Shown here one piece after another: positions 1-7,129 of a stretch of 18,303 nt of DNA. This stretch comes from an uncultured Oscillospiraceae bacterium (GTDB lineage Bacteria; Bacillota; Clostridia; Oscillospirales; Acutalibacteraceae). The notes beneath the pieces were generated by a model. That model was not told where the DNA came from. It ran no database searches and was given only the letters and a program-made list of their open reading frames with translations. Location: positions 1-18,303 of the forward strand of contig UQOE01000036.1 in assembly GCA_900542575.1 (NCBI GenBank), given 5' to 3'. Positions within the stretch are counted from its first letter, which is position 1. The number at the start of each line of letters is the position of its first letter. The position numbers were made by a program, and so were the translations under genes.

Positions 1-18
1 AAATGTATAACTTCACGG

Positions 19-43
19 AACCCCGCGACAATCGCGGGGTTTT
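19..43 (+). terminator. Intrinsic terminator entering from the left edge
   Basis: A 10-bp perfect stem (19-28 pairing with 32-41, loop CAA) is GC-rich in its core and runs directly into TTTT at 40-43. The T-run lies on the right, so it best fits the end of a plus-strand gene that lies outside the window. It may also stop minus-strand transcripts that leak past the hairpin at 58-85. Confidence 0.6.
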
Positions 44-44
44 C

Positions 45-85
45 GATTATACAAAGAAGAAGGGCGTGCTGCAGCACGCCCTTCT
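45..85 (-). terminator. dfx: Terminator of the flavodiiron-desulfoferrodoxin operon
   Basis: A 28-bp perfect palindrome (58-85) starts 17 nt past the desulfoferrodoxin stop. Read on the minus strand it is followed by a modest U-rich tail (TCTTTGT). The stem is strong and the tail is weak, so termination may be shared with the next hairpin at 19-41. Confidence 0.6.
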
Positions 86-101
86 CATATTTCAGAATCG
101 T

Positions 102-476
102 TTACGCATCTGCGCTCCACAGGCCGTGAAGGTTGCAATAGGCATAGGCGGTTTTGACCTTGTCGCCCTCGACGAGTGCGAAGGAAGCCTCCGGCTTGCC
201 CGTCGGGTCCAGGGTCTTGCGCTGATTGCCCTGCTCCGTGGCGAGGGCGATCCATGCAATGTGATGCTCCTCGGTCATAGGATGTGCAACAGAGCCGACG
301 GTTACGGTGACCGTGTTGCCGTCAATTGTAATGACCGGAACGTGTTTCTCCTGCGCAGCGTCAGTGGTGTTCGGGACAAGCTCGGACATCTTTTCGCCGC
401 AGCAGACGACGTCGCATTTTTTCTCCGAAGCAAATGCAATGATGTTTCCACAGTGTTTACATACATAAAATTTCAT
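102..476 (-). CDS. dfx: Desulfoferrodoxin (superoxide reductase)
   Basis: 124 aa. Reduces superoxide to hydrogen peroxide in the cytoplasm without making oxygen, the usual anaerobe alternative to superoxide dismutase. Both iron sites are complete. The N-terminal desulforedoxin-type centre has C6, C9, C25 and C26 (CKHC and CC). The catalytic centre has H45 (EKHVP), H65, H71, C114 and H117 (CNLHGLW). Length matches the two-iron class. The ATG at 476 has a perfect AGGAGG 8 nt upstream. It follows the flavodiiron gene by 17 nt on the same strand, so the two are almost certainly co-transcribed and together remove superoxide and oxygen. The electron donor is probably rubredoxin, which may be the rubredoxin domain of the neighbouring protein (inference). 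Confidence 0.96.
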   Translation of the reverse strand: MKFYVCKHCGNIIAFASEKKCDVVCCGEKMSELVPNTTDAAQEKHVPVITIDGNTVTVTVGSVAHPMTEEHHIAWIALATEQGNQRKTLDPTGKPEASFALVEGDKVKTAYAYCNLHGLWSADA

Positions 477-493
477 AATGTGAGCCTCCTTTA

Positions 494-2308
494 TTACTGC
501 TCAATTTTTACGAAATCGGATGCGGGGTGTTTGCAGAGCGGGCAGATGAAGTCCTCCGGAAGTTCTTCTCCCTCATAAATGTAGCCGCAGACGGTGCAGA
601 CCCAGCCGACCTTGCCCTCGGTCTCGGGCTTCGGTTTGACGTGCTCCTGATAGTAGGTATAGGTCATCGTCTCGACGTTGGAGAGAACGCGGGCTTCGTC
701 TACTGTACAGATGAACATGCCGTGGGTGTCGAGGTCTACATACTGCTCAACCTTCAACGACATGACGGCGTTGATGTACATGGGAAGGAAGACAAGGCCA
801 TTGTCCGTACGGGGCAGTTCGCCCATGCCGGCAAATTTGTCGGCGTCGCGGCCGCTCTGGAAGCCGTACTGCTGGAAGATCTTAAACGGGGCCTCCTGGG
901 ACAGGCAGTTGACGTTCAGGACGCCGGTCTTCTTGATGATATCGTGGGTGTAGTTGGCCTTGTTGACGCAGACCGCAATGCGGTTCGGCTCGTTCGTGAC
1001 CTGGGTGACGGTGTTGACGATGCAGCCGTTGTCCTTGTCGCCGTCCTTGGATGTGACGACGTACAGGCCGTAGCCAATTTTGAACAGTGCCGTGAGGTCC
1101 TGCTTGTTGGCAGTCTCCTCGCAGCGCTCCTGGTAGTCCATAGTGAGCTCGTCGGCGAGGGCATCGATTTTTGCGGTGGACTCCTCGTTCAGTGCGGAGA
1201 GGATGCGGACTTTGTTCTTGCAGTACTTGATGTCTCTGCAGCAGCCGAGTTCACTCTCCATAACGCGGGCGGCGAGAGGCGCCCAGGAGCCGTTTTCAAT
1301 GAGGGCGACGGTGCGCTTCTGGAAGCTGCGCTCGGTCAGGTCGTCCAGAAACGTGCGCATGTACGGGAATACACCTGCGTTGTACGTAGTGGTGGCGAGA
1401 ACGATTTTGCCGTAGCGGAACGCGTTGGCGACGGCTTCCGCTTCGTCGCACCGGGCAAGGTCGTTGACGACGACCTTCGGGGCGCCCTTCTTACGGAGCT
1501 CCGTGGCCAGGTATTCGACGGCGGCCTTGGTGTGGCCGTAGACCGAGGTGTAGGCAATGAAGATGCCGTCCTCTTCCACGTCATAGGAGGACCAGATGTC
1601 GTAGAGACGGAGGTACTCGGAGAGGTCGCCCTTCAGGACCGGGCCGTGGAGCGAACAGATGGTCTTAATTTCCAGGGAAGCGGCCTTCTTGAGGACATTC
1701 TGAACCTGCTTGCCGTATTTTCCAACGATGCCGATGTAATAGCGGCGCGCCTCGTCCGTCCAGGGCTCGTCGACGTCGTTGGCGCCGAACTTGCCGAAGC
1801 CGTCCGCTGCAAAGAGCACCTTGTCAGTGGATTCATAGGTCATCATGACCTCCGGCCAGTGGACCATGGGGGCAGCGACGAAATTCAGGGTGTGCTTGCC
1901 GAGTTCCAGGGTGTCGCCCTCACTGATGACAATGCGGCGGTCCTCCGGAATTTTTCCGTCGAAGAAATTGTCCATCATGGTAAAGGCTTTCGCCGAGGAG
2001 ACAACGGTGGTCTGCGGGTACTTGGCCAGGAAATTGGCAATGTTGGCGGAATGGTCCGGTTCCATATGCTGGATGACCAGGTAGTCCGGCTTCCGGTCGC
2101 CGAAGACGGCGGCGAGATTGCTGAGCCACTGGTCTGTAAAATGCTGGTCTACCGTGTCCATAACGGCGATCTTTTCGTCGACAATGACATAAGAGTTGTA
2201 TGCCATGCCGTTGGGCACATGGTAATGGCCCTCGAAGAGGTCGACGTCATGGTCATTGACACCGACATATTTGATGTCGGCGCTGATCGTCATGGTGCGG
2301 TCTTCCAT
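494..2308 (-). CDS. fprA: Flavodiiron protein fused to flavin reductase and rubredoxin (FprA-Hrb fusion)
   Basis: 604 aa, cytoplasmic. Flavodiiron proteins reduce oxygen to water or nitric oxide to nitrous oxide. Domains: a metallo-beta-lactamase-like diiron domain (about 10-245) with all ligands H81, E83, D85, H86 side, H150, D169 and H221; a flavodoxin-like FMN domain (about 249-390, YTSVYGHT phosphate loop); an FMN-binding flavin reductase domain (about 404-555); and a C-terminal rubredoxin (567-604) with C571, C574, C589 and C592. The last two domains match the architecture of Moorella Hrb, a separate NADH:rubredoxin reductase that feeds FprA, so here the electron chain from NAD(P)H to the diiron site appears to be in one chain. 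I chose ATG 2308, 8 nt after GGAG; an in-frame GTG at 2317 overlaps that site, and an ATG at 2293 is also in frame. Desulfoferrodoxin follows in the same operon. Confidence 0.95.
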   Translation of the reverse strand: MEDRTMTISADIKYVGVNDHDVDLFEGHYHVPNGMAYNSYVIVDEKIAVMDTVDQHFTDQWLSNLAAVFGDRKPDYLVIQHMEPDHSANIANFLAKYPQTTVVSSAKAFTMMDNFFDGKIPEDRRIVISEGDTLELGKHTLNFVAAPMVHWPEVMMTYESTDKVLFAADGFGKFGANDVDEPWTDEARRYYIGIVGKYGKQVQNVLKKAASLEIKTICSLHGPVLKGDLSEYLRLYDIWSSYDVEEDGIFIAYTSVYGHTKAAVEYLATELRKKGAPKVVVNDLARCDEAEAVANAFRYGKIVLATTTYNAGVFPYMRTFLDDLTERSFQKRTVALIENGSWAPLAARVMESELGCCRDIKYCKNKVRILSALNEESTAKIDALADELTMDYQERCEETANKQDLTALFKIGYGLYVVTSKDGDKDNGCIVNTVTQVTNEPNRIAVCVNKANYTHDIIKKTGVLNVNCLSQEAPFKIFQQYGFQSGRDADKFAGMGELPRTDNGLVFLPMYINAVMSLKVEQYVDLDTHGMFICTVDEARVLSNVETMTYTYYQEHVKPKPETEGKVGWVCTVCGYIYEGEELPEDFICPLCKHPASDFVKIEQ

Positions 2309-2358
2309 GTTAGTCACTCCTTTATTCTCATAAGCAGAAAGATTGCCGTTACCAGTTT

Positions 2359-2402
2359 ATCATATTTCCCGCGCGATTCGCCATTTTCCCGCCCAATTCC
2401 CG
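2359..2402 (-). promoter_or_regulatory. Likely promoter and operator-like repeats of the flavodiiron operon
   Basis: On the minus strand TATGAT (2364-2359) is a plausible -10 about 50 nt before the start codon. No good -35 hexamer is visible. Instead, three copies of TTCCCG on the plus strand (2366-2371, 2386-2391, 2397-2402) cover the -35 region at spacings of 20 and 11 bp, close to two turns and one turn of the helix. Regulator binding is inferred only from this arrangement. Confidence 0.4.
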
Positions 2403-2437
2403 TGAAAATTTTCTGTTAAGCGCCAAATGCATCCTCT

Positions 2438-2480
2438 ACAGAAAAGAACTGCCGCATAACGCGAACGTTATGCGGCAGTT
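2438..2480 (-). terminator. Terminator of the 22-residue-repeat protein gene
   Basis: A 15-bp perfect stem (2447-2461 with 2466-2480, loop CGAA) begins 26 nt past the stop. On the minus strand it is followed by CTTTTCTG. This is one of the strongest intrinsic terminators in the window. Confidence 0.9.
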
Positions 2481-2505
2481 TGAATTTCAAGAAAGACTGT
2501 GGAAG

Positions 2506-3855
2506 TTACGCCTGCTTCGGAGCAGCGGTAGCTGCTGCCATAAGGCTGCCTGCATCAGTGGCCTGGTTGCTGTTCACCAGGGTCTGATAAGCCTTGAGCG
2601 TATCTTCGTTCAGCTCAAGATTTGCAGTGCTTGCGTCGCCCTTGCTGTACTCATAAGCAGCGAGTTCTTTTGCAGCAGCCTGACGATAGTCAGAGGTGAG
2701 TTCGCCTTTGATGTAGCCATACGGTGCTGCAAGCGGACCATACTGCTCGGTTGCCTTCTGAACGCCTTCGGCCTTGCCGATGGGGTTGTGGAACGGGCTG
2801 AGAACACTCTCTGCACCTGCGCCTTCGCCGAGGTAATACTTCAGGATGTTGTTGCCAACTTTGGAGGCCTCGAAGATTGCGGTCGGGGTGTTGATGGTGT
2901 TGATGAATCCATCATAAGCTGCGTTAGCGGTGTCAATAACCTGCTCCGGCATGCCGAGAACGGTGGAAGCCGTGCTGGCCATGGTGTCCGGAATGCCTAC
3001 GATGTCAGAAGCCTGACCAGTGATGTTGGAAACGGTACCGGAAATGGTGTTCGGTACGTTGAACAGAGCGTCATTCAGCTGGCCCTGAAGGCCGGATACG
3101 GTGCCGACGATGGTGTTCGGGTAGTTGACCAGAAGGTCACCCAGCTGACCCTGAACCGTGGAGCCTGCGCCCGTAATGTCGCTGGCCTGACCGGTGAGGT
3201 TGGAAACCGTACCGGTTACCGTGTTCGGAGCGTTAACGAAAGCATCGTTGAACTGGCTCTGAAGGTTGGAAACCGTGCCGGTAATGGTGTTCGGGTAGTT
3301 GACCAGAAGATCGGCTGCCTGACCCTGAACCGTGGAGCCTGCGCCCGTAACGTCGCTGAGCTGGCCGGTGAGGTTGGAGACCGTGCCGGTAGCTGTGTTC
3401 GGTACGTTGAACAGAGCGTCATTCAGCTGGCCCTGGAGACCGGATACGGTGCTGACAACAGTGTTCGGTGCATTGACAAATGCATCGTTGAACTGGCCCT
3501 GGAGGTTGGAAACCGTGCCAGAGATGGTGTTCGGGTAGTTAACCAGGACATCGGCAGCCTGACCCTGGACCGTGGAACCTGCGCTGGTGATGTCGCTGGC
3601 CTGACCGGTGAGGTTGGAGGCAATATTAGAAGTTTTTTCAACAGGATCGATTGCATTACTAGCCGCTTTGTTAATAGTATCAAAAGGTGATATTACCCAA
3701 TTGATAAATGGTGTTGCAGGATTAGATCCACTTGCCATTGATGATATCAAATCAGTTGCAATATCAGCTGCGCTAGCTGTCACAGCCGTCAGTGCAATCG
3801 CAGCCATGAGGGAAAGAGCTAAGGCAAGCACTTTGCCAATAAGCTTATTTTTCAT
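2506..3855 (-). CDS. Secreted protein with 22-residue helical repeats, function unknown
   Basis: 449 aa from ATG 3855, which has AGGAG about 12 nt upstream; the open frame extends 40 codons further but lacks a better site. Residues 1-29 form a signal peptide (KNKLIGK, hydrophobic core, cut after ASA). Residues 80-275 hold seven copies of a 22-residue unit (pattern S-N-L-Q-G-Q-x-N-D-x-L-x-N-x-P-N-T-x-x-G-T-V), three of them preceded by a 14-residue insert (SNLTGQxSDxTxAG); a fourth partial insert starts at 276. The remaining 150 residues are non-repetitive, rich in A, K, E and Y, with no anchor or sortase motif. 22-residue units punctuated by proline resemble the amphipathic-helix periodicity of apolipoproteins; this is an analogy, not homology. 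I do not recognise the family. It lies near a second secreted helical protein on the same strand. Confidence 0.85.
   Translation of the reverse strand: MKNKLIGKVLALALSLMAAIALTAVTASAADIATDLISSMASGSNPATPFINWVISPFDTINKAASNAIDPVEKTSNIASNLTGQASDITSAGSTVQGQAADVLVNYPNTISGTVSNLQGQFNDAFVNAPNTVVSTVSGLQGQLNDALFNVPNTATGTVSNLTGQLSDVTGAGSTVQGQAADLLVNYPNTITGTVSNLQSQFNDAFVNAPNTVTGTVSNLTGQASDITGAGSTVQGQLGDLLVNYPNTIVGTVSGLQGQLNDALFNVPNTISGTVSNITGQASDIVGIPDTMASTASTVLGMPEQVIDTANAAYDGFINTINTPTAIFEASKVGNNILKYYLGEGAGAESVLSPFHNPIGKAEGVQKATEQYGPLAAPYGYIKGELTSDYRQAAAKELAAYEYSKGDASTANLELNEDTLKAYQTLVNSNQATDAGSLMAAATAAPKQA
3031..3618 (-). repeat. In-gene tandem repeats of 66 and 108 bp
   Basis: The DNA of the repeat domain is itself highly repetitive: seven 66-bp units encode the 22-residue repeat, three carrying an extra 42 bp (108 bp). 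Long identical stretches recur between copies, including synonymous positions, so the copies arose by recent duplication or are kept uniform by recombination. Copy number is likely to differ between strains. Confidence 0.85.
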
Positions 3856-4123
3856 ACTTAATAGATTCTCCTTTCGTGAGACAAACACTTCACAAAACAT
3901 ACGATGATCATGTGTATTCACAACAGAAAATTTATTATTACCGCTTCCGGTACCGGGGATCTTGCCAGGGGCCATCTTGCCAAACAGTCCGAAACCCGAG
4001 CGCCGAAGATGCGGGAATAAACAAACTCAAAGGAAAGTGTCTTTCCTTATATTCAGTTGTAAGGTACAAAATCCGTTTGGGATTGACTCTAATATAACAG
4101 TTGTCGTACGAAAATTCAACCTA

Positions 4124-4150
4124 TTTTTGACTGTTTTTGATTGATTTGAC
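4124..4150. repeat. T-tract cluster A, 10-bp phased
   Basis: TTTTTGACTG (4124-4133) is followed head to tail by TTTTTGATTG and then ATTTGACC. Sixteen bases (4125-4140) recur exactly at 4600-4615. Runs of 4-6 T repeated at helical pitch normally bend DNA. Confidence 0.6.
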
Positions 4151-4587
4151 CAATTTTTTACAATTTCGTCTTTTTGACGCATCGAGTTCCATTTTCTCGC
4201 CTGCAATTCGTCAGATTCCACAATTTCATTTTGCTGCAGGGTGAACGTCTGCTCCCGCATCCCCCACCCCGGGATTGTAAAAAAATGAAAAAATCTCTGT
4301 AAAATTGCAATAAAGGCGCAGCTCCAATTTCTGGGTGAAAAACGTCAAATTTCGCTATGCATCGCGATTTATTTCATTTTATCGGGCACATTGAAACGTG
4401 ATTTTTACAAATCAAAATGAAAAATGCACATTATGCAAATTCAATTAAATCATTTTTGTAAAACAGCTTAATCACATTTTCATCAACTGCCGGTTTCCAA
4501 AATTTCAATGCAACAAATTTCACGTTTTGTCATAGTTTTTCGCGCATAATTCTTGTTTATTTCAACAAGAATCGGATCACGGGCAGA

Positions 4588-4618
4588 TTTTTTGACTGAT
4601 TTTGACTGTTTTTGAGTC
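4588..4618. repeat. T-tract cluster B, 10-bp phased
   Basis: Three adjacent 10-mers: TTTTTGACTG (4589-4598), ATTTTGACTG (4599-4608) and TTTTTGAGTC (4609-4618). It is the same motif as cluster A, about 475 bp away and in the same orientation. Confidence 0.6.
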
Positions 4619-4704
4619 TCAATCAGCCACTTTTTCATATTCCGACACAATTTGATTTCTGTACCATTTTCTGCCTTTTCCAAATTTCCTCCGAGACAGC
4701 AAAC

Positions 4705-4740
4705 AGCCCTCCCCACCGAAGCGGGAAGGGCTGATCTTTT
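4705..4740. terminator. Terminator after the small secreted protein gene
   Basis: An imperfect GC-rich stem (AGCCCT at 4705-4710 with AGGGCT at 4727-4732, plus CCC/GGG inside) lies about 32 nt past the stop. The better T-run (CTTTTATT) is on the plus-strand side; the minus side has only TGTTTGCTGTCT. It may work in both directions. Confidence 0.55.
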
Positions 4741-4763
4741 ATTCGAAAATTTTGGATCGCGCG

Positions 4764-5108
4764 TCAACGGCTGAGGGAGCGGAGGACATCCTTTGCGCTG
4801 TTGACCGCGCCGGAGACTGCGTGGTTGGCCTGGGTCAGATGGCGGGCCGGTGCGGTGGCGAGATCGACAGCAGTGTTGCCGGCGCTGACTGCGGATCTGC
4901 CGACGGAGGTAATACGGTCAATGCCGGCTGTGGCGAGCGTAGTCAGGTCTTTGCTGGTGTCTGCCAGGTTGCCGGTGATGTCGGCGACATCGGAGGTCGT
5001 CTTCTTCAGGCTGTCGGTAAGAGAGGCGGCAGATGCGGAGACGCCGAGGACGCAGGCGGTCATCATAAGCGCCAGAACAAGCGCGAGCACTTTACGGAAT
5101 TTTTTCAT
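4764..5108 (-). CDS. Small secreted helical protein, function unknown
   Basis: 114 aa from ATG 5108, with AAAGGTGG 8 nt upstream; the open frame runs 72 codons further but those codons cross the preceding terminator. Residues 1-28 are a typical Clostridia signal peptide (MKKFRKVLALVLALMM, then ASA as the likely cut site). The mature part of about 86 residues is Ala/Thr/Ser/Asp-rich and lacks cysteine and aromatic residues; it reads as amphipathic helix. It shares flavour (SDVADITGNL versus SNLTGQASDIT) but no clear alignment with the 22-residue-repeat protein at 2506-3855 on the same strand, so the two may belong to one cell-surface system (weak inference). Family not recognised. Confidence 0.75.
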   Translation of the reverse strand: MKKFRKVLALVLALMMTACVLGVSASAASLTDSLKKTTSDVADITGNLADTSKDLTTLATAGIDRITSVGRSAVSAGNTAVDLATAPARHLTQANHAVSGAVNSAKDVLRSLSR

Positions 5109-5156
5109 TGGGGATTCCACCTTTCGTAAAATTTCAGGAAGTATTTTAACATATTT

Positions 5157-5213
5157 CAAAAAAAAGAAAAGCCCGCTCGCAGAGCGCAAGCGAACTTTTC
5201 GGGAATCGGGCTT
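5157..5213 (-). terminator. Terminator of degV
   Basis: AAGCCCG (5169-5175) pairs with CGGGCTT (5207-5213), with a second inner stem of GCTCGC/GCGAGC type, and the minus-strand product continues as TTTTCTTTTTTT. The stem overlaps the degV stop codon. It separates degV from the small secreted protein gene. Confidence 0.9.
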
Positions 5214-6132
5214 ATTTTTTGTCTTCAGGGCAGGCGCTGTCCGGGTCGGTGAGCCGTGAATCGCCCAGGAAGAATAGGGCGACGGTGCCGGGGCCGGTGT
5301 GGGAGCCGATGGTCGTGCCGACATAGTTGATTTCTACGGGGCCGTTGAGCTTCTTGAAGCGCTTCTCGACCGCTTCTGCTACTGCCTTTGCATCTTCCAT
5401 GCAGTCGGAGTGGCTGATATAGCATTTACCGCTGTAGTTCTTTCCGCCGACGGCATGGGCCTCCATCTTGTCGACGATGCGTTTGATGACGGCCTGCTTG
5501 CCGCGGATCTTGTACCGCGGAATCAGGCGGCCCTTCGGGTCCATGTTCAGCAGAGGGCAGATGCGCAGCACGGTGCCGAACCAACCGGAGGCCTTGGAGA
5601 TGCGCCCGCCGCGGACATAGAAGGTGAGGTCCGTGGAGAAGAACCAGTGGTGGACGTCGAGCTTGTGCTCCTCCGCCCATTCGGTGAGCTCTTCGAGGCT
5701 GTACCCCTCATCCCGCTTATCGGCCAGGGTGTCCATCAGGAGGCCGTAGCCGGAGGAGGCGCCGAGGGAGTCGACAATATTTATCGTGCGGTCCGGGTAT
5801 TTCTCTTTGAGGTAGTCCCGCGCAATGCAGGCAGAATTGTAGACACCGGACAGGCCGGTGGACAGCGTCACATGCAGAATATCTTTGCCGTCTTTCAGGA
5901 ACGGCTCAAAGTAGGCGATGAACTCCTCCGAGTTGACCTGGGAGGTCTTGGTCATGGCACCCTCTGCCATTTTGGTATAAAAACTGTGGTAATCCATACT
6001 CTGGCCGAGGTCGTCCTTGTATTCGACGTCATCCAGATAAAAATGGAACGGTGCCCAATGGATGTCTCTTTTTTCAAAATGTTCCGGGGTCAGGTCTGCT
6101 GTGGAGCAGCAGCTGAGAACATAATCTGCCAT
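5212..6132 (-). CDS. degV: DegV-family fatty-acid-binding protein
   Basis: 306 aa, cytoplasmic. DegV/FakB proteins bind a fatty acid and, with the kinase FakA, present it for phosphorylation and membrane lipid synthesis. Family marks are the N-terminal strand ending in CCSTADL (residues 8-14), TSQVN (63-67), the lipid-head-group loop STGLSGVYNSA (91-101), DSLGASSGYG (121-130) and RGGRISK (174-180). Length is normal for the family. ATG 6132 has GGAGT 8 nt upstream. No fakA-like kinase lies in the window, so it may be one of several lone DegV paralogues. Its 5' side carries a structured leader with a terminator hairpin, suggesting attenuation or a separate small RNA. Confidence 0.93.
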   Translation of the reverse strand: MADYVLSCCSTADLTPEHFEKRDIHWAPFHFYLDDVEYKDDLGQSMDYHSFYTKMAEGAMTKTSQVNSEEFIAYFEPFLKDGKDILHVTLSTGLSGVYNSACIARDYLKEKYPDRTINIVDSLGASSGYGLLMDTLADKRDEGYSLEELTEWAEEHKLDVHHWFFSTDLTFYVRGGRISKASGWFGTVLRICPLLNMDPKGRLIPRYKIRGKQAVIKRIVDKMEAHAVGGKNYSGKCYISHSDCMEDAKAVAEAVEKRFKKLNGPVEINYVGTTIGSHTGPGTVALFFLGDSRLTDPDSACPEDKK

Positions 6133-6150
6133 AGATGATTACTCCATTTC

Positions 6151-6316
6151 TGAAAAATCCAGCCCGCCAAGGGAGAGCACGGCGGACTGGGTAACACGCC
6201 CGATTAGGGTCGGGCTACTGTGATTTTCGGAGCAAAACGGGGTTTGTTTCTGCTCTTGCGACTATCTTATCCGCAGGCCCCGCTCTCTGCCACCTCTTCT
6301 CCGTAGTTTCTGCTCT
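6151..6316 (-). ncRNA. Structured leader or small RNA upstream of degV
   Basis: Between the regulator terminator and degV the minus strand can fold into successive stems: GAGCA/TGCTC (about 6232-6256), GTAGCCCGA/TCGGGC..TTAC (about 6192-6218), and a final stem CCAGTCCGCC (6190-6181) with GGCGGGCTGG (6168-6159) followed by ATTTTTCA. The one irregular pair of the last stem is a G-U wobble on the minus strand but a C-A mismatch on the plus strand, so the RNA is read from the minus strand. An 11-base word occurs twice (plus strand 6246-6256 and 6306-6316). I could not match it to a riboswitch class or to 6S RNA. Confidence 0.5.
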
Positions 6317-6320
6317 ACAG

Positions 6321-6356
6321 ACAAAAGAAGGGGACTCTACTGGCAGTAGAGTCCCC
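6321..6356 (-). terminator. Terminator of the membrane XRE regulator gene
   Basis: A 12-bp perfect stem (6330-6341 with 6345-6356, 3-nt loop) sits 16 nt past the stop and is followed on the minus strand by TTCTTTTGT. Confidence 0.9.
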
Positions 6357-6372
6357 GGTAGAAATGACGTAC

Positions 6373-7125
6373 CTATGCGTTTTTTCCGTTCTCCTGATCC
6401 GATTTTTTCTCCTGCTTCCCAGATTTCCGTGCGAACAGTTTATTGAGCCCGGAAAGCCAGAAGGCAAAGAACATCAAGACCTCGACGGGTATCATGATGA
6501 GGAACAGCATCCAAAGATCATACTGAATAAGCTGCAGATATACACAGAGCAGAATGCTCAGGATAAACAGCGAGATGGAAATCCAGTTTCCCACCAGCTT
6601 ATGGTTCCCCCAAACGGAGTTGAAGATAATGCACAGCAGAAAGATGACCGGCAGCGAGTAAATGAGGATCATCCAGTACACGGTCTGCGTCGCCGACCAC
6701 ACAATAATCATAACGACAAACGCCAGCACAAAGACGCCCAGCATGGATACTATGGAGATAAGCATGTGCTTGGTGTTGGCGCGCTTCCGCTCCATCTCAT
6801 TCTTCGGCTGCCGCGCCGCGCGCCGTTCTTCTCGTTCCCGTTTTCTTCTCGCTTTGCGGTCCTCCCGCTCGGCGCGCTCTTCGGCCTTCTCCCACTCCGG
6901 CTCCTCTTTTCCCTGGCGCGGTTCCGAGAGCAGGTCGTCCAGCGAGATATGGAAAAGTTCACTGATCTGTTTTAAAATACTGACATCCGGAATAGACTCC
7001 CCGCGCTCCCATTTGGACACGGTCTTATCCGAATAATTCAGCTTTTCGGCCAGTTCTGCCTGTGTCCACCCGTGCGCCAGCCGAAGGCGGGACAGATTCC
7101 CGGCGAATATTTGTTTTAATTCCAT
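6373..7125 (-). CDS. Membrane-anchored XRE-family transcriptional regulator
   Basis: 250 aa from ATG 7125 (GAGG about 11 nt upstream); the frame is open further upstream but those codons overlap the divergent gene. Residues 1-66 are a Cro/C1-type helix-turn-helix (WTQAELAEKL, then SDKTVSKWERGESIPD), the DNA-binding part. Residues 68-118 are a highly charged Glu/Arg/Lys linker, probably a long helix. Residues 121-226 hold four hydrophobic spans (about 121-143, 149-171, 177-200, 203-226), then a short Lys-rich tail. The protein therefore binds DNA while sitting in the membrane and probably senses an envelope signal; the signal and targets are unknown. Its own promoter overlaps that of the divergent glycosylase gene, so it may control both. 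Confidence 0.88.
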   Translation of the reverse strand: MELKQIFAGNLSRLRLAHGWTQAELAEKLNYSDKTVSKWERGESIPDVSILKQISELFHISLDDLLSEPRQGKEEPEWEKAEERAEREDRKARRKREREERRAARQPKNEMERKRANTKHMLISIVSMLGVFVLAFVVMIIVWSATQTVYWMILIYSLPVIFLLCIIFNSVWGNHKLVGNWISISLFILSILLCVYLQLIQYDLWMLFLIMIPVEVLMFFAFWLSGLNKLFARKSGKQEKKSDQENGKNA

Positions 7126-7129
7126 ATAT

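Larger units (their letters stand above)
3856..4763. other. AT-rich spacer of about 900 bp with no convincing gene
   Basis: Two short minus-strand frames exist (4027-4260, 4483-4767) but neither has a usable ribosome binding site. The start of the spacer must hold the promoter of the 22-residue-repeat gene; TTGTGA, 16 bp and TATGTT on the minus strand is a possible match in about 3882-3925. Elsewhere there are two clusters of 10-bp-phased T-tracts (4124-4150 and 4588-4618) and a 9-bp perfect inverted repeat (4549-4557 with 4564-4572). Confidence 0.6.

Noticed and set aside
527..2419. A 630-codon open frame antisense to the flavodiiron gene
   Set aside because: It is the complement of a gene with complete catalytic motifs, has no recognisable domain and no ribosome site; high GC removes stops from the opposite strand.
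4027..4260. Short minus-strand frame of 77 codons
   Set aside because: The G-run before the ATG is too close to act as a ribosome site, and the Lys/Asn/Gln-rich product follows base composition.
4483..4767. Short minus-strand frame of 94 codons
   Set aside because: It overlaps the end of the small secreted protein gene and reads through its terminator hairpin; no ribosome site.
4764..5108. Lipoprotein signal (cysteine at MTAC)
   Set aside because: The residue three before the cysteine is Met rather than Leu/Val/Ile and a good signal peptidase I site (ASA) follows, so ordinary secretion is more likely.
6151..6316. 6S RNA, T-box, SAM, lysine or glycine riboswitch
   Set aside because: I looked for the conserved core words of each and did not find them; there is also no long closing stem joining the ends as in 6S RNA.
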